From positions 1 to 19,428 of the forward strand of contig DCHL01000041.1 in the NCBI GenBank assembly GCA_002317595.1: a stretch of 19,428 nucleotides of DNA. Reading direction: 5' to 3'. The stretch comes from Lachnospiraceae bacterium UBA1753. Lineage in GTDB: Bacteria > Bacillota > Clostridia > Lachnospirales > Lachnospiraceae. This document shows, piece after piece, positions 16,086 to 19,428 of this stretch. The position numbers were made by a program, and so were the translations under genes. Under the pieces are notes generated by a model, which did no database searches, had not been told where the DNA came from, and saw only the letters and a list, made by a program, of their open reading frames with translations. Position 1 is the stretch's first letter, and each line of letters opens with the position of its first letter.

Positions 16086-16610
16086 ATGAAAATTATTATT
16101 GTTGGCAAGAACATTGAGGTGACTCCCGGACTTAAGGCGGCAGTTGAAGAGAAGATTGGAAAGCTGGATAAGTTCTTTGCGGCTGACACAGAGGCACATG
16201 TTACTCTGAGCGTTGAGAAGGACCGTCAGAAGATTGAGGTTACCATTCCTGTTAAGGGCAGCATCATCAGAAGCGAGCAGGTCAGCACGGACATGTACAT
16301 CTCCATCGATCTTGTTGAGGAGATCATCGAGCGTCAGATGAAGAAGTATAAGAGCAAGCTGATTGCCAAGGAGCAGGGAGGCGGATTCCTGAAGGAAGAC
16401 TTCGCAGACATAGATGCAGAGGACGAGGAGGTTAAGATTGTAAAGACCAAGCGCTTTGGTCTTAAGCCAATGTTCCCCGAGGATGCATGTGTTGAGATGG
16501 AGCTCCTTGGACATGATTTCTTCGTATTCAGAAACGCTGAGACGGACGAGGTTAATGTAGTATATAAGAGAAAGGGCAACACATACGGACTTATTGAGCC
16601 TGAGTGCTGA
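16086..16610 (+). CDS. hpf: Long-form ribosome hibernation promoting factor
   Basis: A 174-residue protein that binds 30S subunits and joins ribosomes into inactive 100S dimers when growth slows. The frame is open from further upstream, but the ATG at 16086 is the start: AAAGGAG (16071-16077) is eight bases away, the promoter lies just upstream, and the S30AE domain begins there (MKIIIVGKNIEVTPGLKAAVEEKI). The N-terminal S30AE domain covers about 1-100 and the C-terminal dimerisation domain about 118-174 (VKTKRFGLKPMFPEDA, GHDFFVFRN). Having both defines the long HPF of Gram-positive bacteria. It is flanked by terminators, so it is monocistronic. Confidence 0.95.
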   Translation: MKIIIVGKNIEVTPGLKAAVEEKIGKLDKFFAADTEAHVTLSVEKDRQKIEVTIPVKGSIIRSEQVSTDMYISIDLVEEIIERQMKKYKSKLIAKEQGGGFLKEDFADIDAEDEEVKIVKTKRFGLKPMFPEDACVEMELLGHDFFVFRNAETDEVNVVYKRKGNTYGLIEPEC

Positions 16611-16641
16611 TTTTCGAAAAATAATAATTAGCTGATTCGAG

Positions 16642-16681
16642 ACTGCCGCTTAAGGAAGACTGTTCCAAGCGGCAGTTTTTT
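16642..16681 (+). terminator. Strong intrinsic terminator after hpf
   Basis: A perfect 10-bp stem, ACTGCCGCTT (16642-16651) with AAGCGGCAGT (16667-16676), an inner GGAA/TTCC pairing in the loop, and six Ts (16676-16681). It separates hpf from the butyrate operon. Confidence 0.9.
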
Positions 16682-16731
16682 CGTATATCTGTATTTTAAT
16701 TAGTACACTGTATACAAAAAACAAGTAGAGG

Positions 16732-16760
16732 TTGAATTATTAATATCGCTGTGATAAAAT
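16732..16760 (+). promoter_or_regulatory. Probable promoter of the thl-crt-hbd operon
   Basis: TTGAAT (16732-16737), a 17-base spacer and TAAAAT (16755-16760) preceded by TGA. The start would be near 16767, giving a leader of about 70 bases before the ATG. An eight-base palindrome TGTATACA (16709-16716) lies 15 bases upstream of the -35 and could bind a regulator. Confidence 0.55.
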
Positions 16761-16837
16761 AGCCTTTAGTGACAATGACAAAAAAATAACAATCATTTTC
16801 AAATCACATTTTTACCACTTTTAAGGAGGAAATTAAA

Positions 16838-18021
16838 ATGGCAAAGAAGGTAGTTATTGCTAGCGCTTGTCGTACTGCAATCGGTACAATGGGCGGCTCA
16901 CTTTCAACAACACCCGCAGCTGAGCTTGGTGCAATCGTAATCAAGGAAGCTGTTAAGAGAGCAGGAATCAAGCCTGAGGATGTAGATCAGGTATATATGG
17001 GATGCGTTATCCAGGCTGGTCTTGGACAGAACGTAGCTCGTCAGGCAACACTTAAGGCTGGTCTTCCTATCGAGGTTCCCGCTGTAACAATGAACGTTGT
17101 TTGTGGTTCTGGTCTTAACGCAGTTAACCAGGCAGCACAGATGATTATGGCAGGCGATGCAGATGTAGTTATCGCTGGTGGTATGGAAAACATGTCTATG
17201 GCACCTTATGCAATTCCTCAGGCTCGTTATCGGTTACAGAATGAACAACGGCACAGCTCGTTGATACAATGGTTAACGATGCCCTTTGGGATGCATTCAA
17301 TGACTACCATATGATTAAGACTGCTGACAACATCTGTGAGGAGTGGGGAATCACAAGAGAGGATCTTGATGAGTTCGCACTTAAGAGCCAGCAGAAGGCA
17401 GCTAAGGCTTTAGAGACAGGCGCTTTTGCAGAAGAGATCGTGCCTGTTGAGGTTAAGAAGAAGAAGGAAATCATCGAGTTCAAGGTTGATGAGGGACCTC
17501 GTGCCAACACAACACCTGAGGGACTTGCAAAGCTTCGTGCTATCAACCCTAACGGATTCGTTACAGCTGGTAATGCTTCAGGTATCAATGACGGTGCTGC
17601 AGCACTCGTTATCATGTCTGAGGAGAAGGCTCAGGAGCTCGGCATCAAGCCTATGGCTACATTCGTGGCTGGCGCTCTTGCAGGCTGCAGACCTGAGGTA
17701 ATGGGTATCGGACCTGTTCCCGCAACACAGAAGGCTATGGCTAAGGCTGGATACAAGATTGAGGACTTCGATATCATCGAGGCTAACGAGGCATTTGCTG
17801 CACAGTCTATCGCAGTAGGCCGTGATCTTGGAATCGACGTTGACAAGCAGCTCAACCCTAACGGTGGTGCAATCGCTCTTGGACATCCTGTTGGAGCTTC
17901 AGGTGCTCGTATCCTCGTTACTCTTCTCCACGAGATGAAGAAGGCAGGCGCTAAGAAGGGTCTTGCTACACTTTGTATCGGTGGTGGAATGGGATGCGCT
18001 ACTATCGTTGAGATGGACTAA
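16838..18021 (+). pseudogene. thl: Acetyl-CoA acetyltransferase (thiolase) with two single-base frameshifts
   Basis: Thiolase joins two acetyl-CoA to acetoacetyl-CoA, the first step to butyrate. The frame starting at 16838 (AAGGAGG at 16823-16829) stops at 17312-17314, and the rest of the protein is read in another frame through 18021. Between about 17232 and 17255 the family sequence (GYRMNNGT) lies in the third frame, so there is one extra base near 17230-17231 and another near 17256. Dropping both gives a 393-residue protein, the normal thiolase length, with Cys89, His349 and Cys379 all in place. No other damage is visible, and codon use matches crt and hbd. As written it would make a 158-residue dead fragment; a sequencing or assembly error is the likelier reading for a central pathway gene. 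Confidence 0.88.
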
Positions 18022-18040
18022 TTTATCTGTAATTTTTAGA

Positions 18041-18082
18041 CACGCTGCCTACCGGGGCTTTTGGCCCTGGGAAGGCAGGGTG
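18041..18082 (+). other. Stable intercistronic hairpin between thl and crt
   Basis: CAC (18041-18043) and CTGCCT (18045-18050) pair with AGGCAG (18073-18078) and GTG (18080-18082) across a G-G mismatch. Inside, CCGGGGC (18052-18058) pairs with GCCCTGG (18064-18070) including one G-U, around a five-base loop. No T run follows directly, so it is more likely an mRNA processing or stability element, or a partial terminator, than a full stop. Confidence 0.7.
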
Positions 18083-18113
18083 CCTTTATTGCTTTTATAA
18101 AAGGAGAAAAATA

Positions 18114-18944
18114 ATGGATTTCATTCTGTATGAAGTGAATGGTGCAGTCGGCACAATCACAATCAATCGTGAGAAGGCTCTCAACGCTCTGAACTCTCAG
18201 GTTCTTGACGAGCTTTCAGCTACTCTTGATGCAGTTGATCTCGACACAGTTCGCTGCCTTATCCTTACAGGTGCAGGCGAGAAGAGCTTTGTTGCAGGCG
18301 CTGATATCGGAGAGATGAGCACACTTACTAAGGCTGAGGCTGAAGCATTCGGTAAGAAGGGAAATGATGTATTCAGAAAGCTTGAGACATTCCCTATTCC
18401 CGTTATCGCTGCAGTTAACGGATTCGCTCTTGGCGGCGGATGCGAGATTTCAATGAGCTGCGACATCAGAATCTGTTCTGAGAATGCTATGTTTGGTCAG
18501 CCCGAGGTTGGTCTTGGAATCACACCTGGATTCGGTGGCACACAGAGACTTGCCCGTCTTGTAAGCCCTGGAATGGCTAAGCAGCTTATCTACACAGCAC
18601 GCAACATTAAGGCTCCCGAGGCTTACAGAATCGGTCTTGTTAATGACATCATCAAGGCTGAGGTTGATGAGCAGGGCAACGTTGTTAAGTCTGCTAAGGA
18701 AGCTCTTATGGAAGCAGCAGGCAAGATGGCAGCAGGTATTGCTAAGCAGGCTCCTATCGCAGTTCGCGCTTCTAAGAAGGCAATCAACGATGGTCTCCAA
18801 GTAGATATGGACCAGGCAATCGTTATCGAGGAGAAGCTCTTCGGAAGCTGCTTCGAGACAGAGGACCAGAAGGCTGGAATGGGCAACTTCCTTGAGAAGG
18901 ACAAAGAGAAGAAGCTTAAGGTTGTTCCTTTTGTTAATCGTTAA
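18114..18944 (+). CDS. crt: 3-hydroxybutyryl-CoA dehydratase (crotonase)
   Basis: Removes water from 3-hydroxybutyryl-CoA to give crotonyl-CoA in the butyrate pathway. The 276-residue protein has the crotonase fold with the oxyanion-hole segments FVAGADIGEM (59-68) and ALGGGCE (105-111), and both catalytic glutamates of enoyl-CoA hydratases, Glu111 and Glu131 (PEVGLGITPGFGGTQ). It is about 15 residues longer than many clostridial Crt proteins; the extra length seems to be the charged stretch near 180-205. AAGGAG (18101-18106) is seven bases before the ATG. It is 92 bases behind thl with a hairpin between, and 30 bases ahead of hbd. Confidence 0.94.
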   Translation: MDFILYEVNGAVGTITINREKALNALNSQVLDELSATLDAVDLDTVRCLILTGAGEKSFVAGADIGEMSTLTKAEAEAFGKKGNDVFRKLETFPIPVIAAVNGFALGGGCEISMSCDIRICSENAMFGQPEVGLGITPGFGGTQRLARLVSPGMAKQLIYTARNIKAPEAYRIGLVNDIIKAEVDEQGNVVKSAKEALMEAAGKMAAGIAKQAPIAVRASKKAINDGLQVDMDQAIVIEEKLFGSCFETEDQKAGMGNFLEKDKEKKLKVVPFVNR

Positions 18945-18974
18945 TAAATCACTTATTTTAAGGAGGAAATACAA

Positions 18975-19428
18975 ATGAAGGTTGGTGTTATCGGCGCCGG
19001 TACAATGGGACAGGGCATTGCTAAGGCATTTGCTCAGACAGAAGGTTATGAAGTAGTACTTTGCGATATCAAGCAGGAGTGGGCTGAGGGCGGAAAGGAT
19101 AAGATCGCTAAGGGTTACGCTAAGCTTGTTGCTAAGGAAAAGATGACTCAGGAAGCAGCTGATGCTATCGTTGCTAAGATCACTCCTGGTCTTAAGGAAG
19201 ACCTCTGTGCTGATTGCGATCTCATCGTTGAGGCAGCATTTGAGAACATGGAAGTTAAGAAGACAACATTTGGTGAGCTTGACAAGTTCGTTAAGCCTGA
19301 GTGCATCTTCGCTTCAAATACATCTTCACTCTCTATCACAGAGATTGGAAACGGACTTACACGTCCTATGATCGGTATGCATTTCTTCAATCCTGCAGAC
19401 CGTATGAAGCTTGTTGAGGTTATTGCTG
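18975..19428 (+). CDS. hbd: 3-hydroxybutyryl-CoA dehydrogenase, 3' end cut by window
   Basis: The frame from ATG 18975 stays open to the window end, giving 151 residues of a family usually near 290. AGGAGG (18961-18966) is eight bases upstream. The enzyme reduces acetoacetyl-CoA to 3-hydroxybutyryl-CoA with NAD(P)H. The dinucleotide-binding motif VGVIGAGTMGQG (3-14) opens the protein, followed by LIVEAAFENMEVKK (83-96), SNTSS (114-118) and HFFNPADRMKLVEVI (136-150), which supplies catalytic His136 and Glu148. The acidic end of the second strand (Asp31) favours NADH. The rest of the gene and probably bcd-etfB-etfA should lie just beyond the window. Confidence 0.95.
   Translation, partial: MKVGVIGAGTMGQGIAKAFAQTEGYEVVLCDIKQEWAEGGKDKIAKGYAKLVAKEKMTQEAADAIVAKITPGLKEDLCADCDLIVEAAFENMEVKKTTFGELDKFVKPECIFASNTSSLSITEIGNGLTRPMIGMHFFNPADRMKLVEVIA

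Noticed and set aside
15903..16514. 203-residue minus-strand open frame over the hpf region
   Set aside because: It lies antisense to hpf, whose S30AE and C-terminal domains, promoter and ribosome binding site are clear. The minus-strand translation shows no family motif.
16761..16837. Possible Rex (NADH-sensing) operator in the thl leader, from a TAACAAT half-site at 16787-16793
   Set aside because: The matching left half (TTGTTA-like) is missing, so the site is not symmetric.
18450..18974. 174-residue minus-strand open frame across crt
   Set aside because: Antisense to an intact crotonase with its catalytic residues; composition is that of a reverse-read Ala/Lys-rich gene.

Overview
The window looks like chromosome of a butyrate-forming Lachnospiraceae bacterium, most likely in the Butyrivibrio/Pseudobutyrivibrio/Roseburia neighbourhood. 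The reasons are a thl-crt-hbd gene order, moderate-to-low GC, strong AGGAGG ribosome binding sites and a lipoprotein-type substrate-binding protein. The genus call is inference from gene content; no rRNA gene is present.

Layout, left to right. (1) Positions 1-5247, + strand: a sugar-use cluster. It holds the C-terminal part of an L-fucose/L-arabinose isomerase-like protein (cut by the window edge), an FGGY carbohydrate kinase, a DUF4432 aldose-epimerase-like protein and an intracellular GH32 beta-fructosidase. (2) 5363-8527, +: a very large membrane-bound hybrid histidine kinase (7TM, PAS-like, HisKA, HATPase, degenerate receiver, true receiver, HPt, helical tail). It converges on (3) 8567-9562, -: a lone TRAP-type solute-binding lipoprotein, with a shared hairpin terminator between the two. 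(4) 9799-10353, +: a GNAT acetyltransferase, possibly coupled to a 20-codon leader ORF. (5) 10485-14227, +: trkA-trkH-trxB, a potassium uptake pair with overlapping stop/start followed closely by thioredoxin reductase, behind a promoter buried in a 15-bp inverted repeat. (6) 14387-15871, +: a secreted SH3b-SH3b-NlpC/P60 cell wall hydrolase with its own promoter and terminator. (7) 16086-16610, +: long-form hibernation promoting factor with a near-consensus promoter and a strong terminator. (8) 16838-19428, +: the butyryl-CoA pathway operon, with thiolase (carrying two single-base frameshifts), a stable intercistronic hairpin, crotonase, and the start of 3-hydroxybutyryl-CoA dehydrogenase (cut by the window edge).

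How they work together: the first cluster would feed sugars (fructosides and an unidentified aldose/ketose) into glycolysis. The last operon condenses two acetyl-CoA and reduces them toward butyryl-CoA, re-oxidising NADH. The middle holds sensing, ion balance, redox, wall turnover and ribosome dormancy genes.

The points that most deserve a second look are the doubly frameshifted thiolase, the inverted repeat over the trkA promoter, the thl-crt intercistronic hairpin, the degenerate receiver inside the hybrid kinase, and the lone TRAP binding protein. I saw no CRISPR array, tRNA, rRNA, insertion sequence or phage gene. I did not find a convincing wholly new system.
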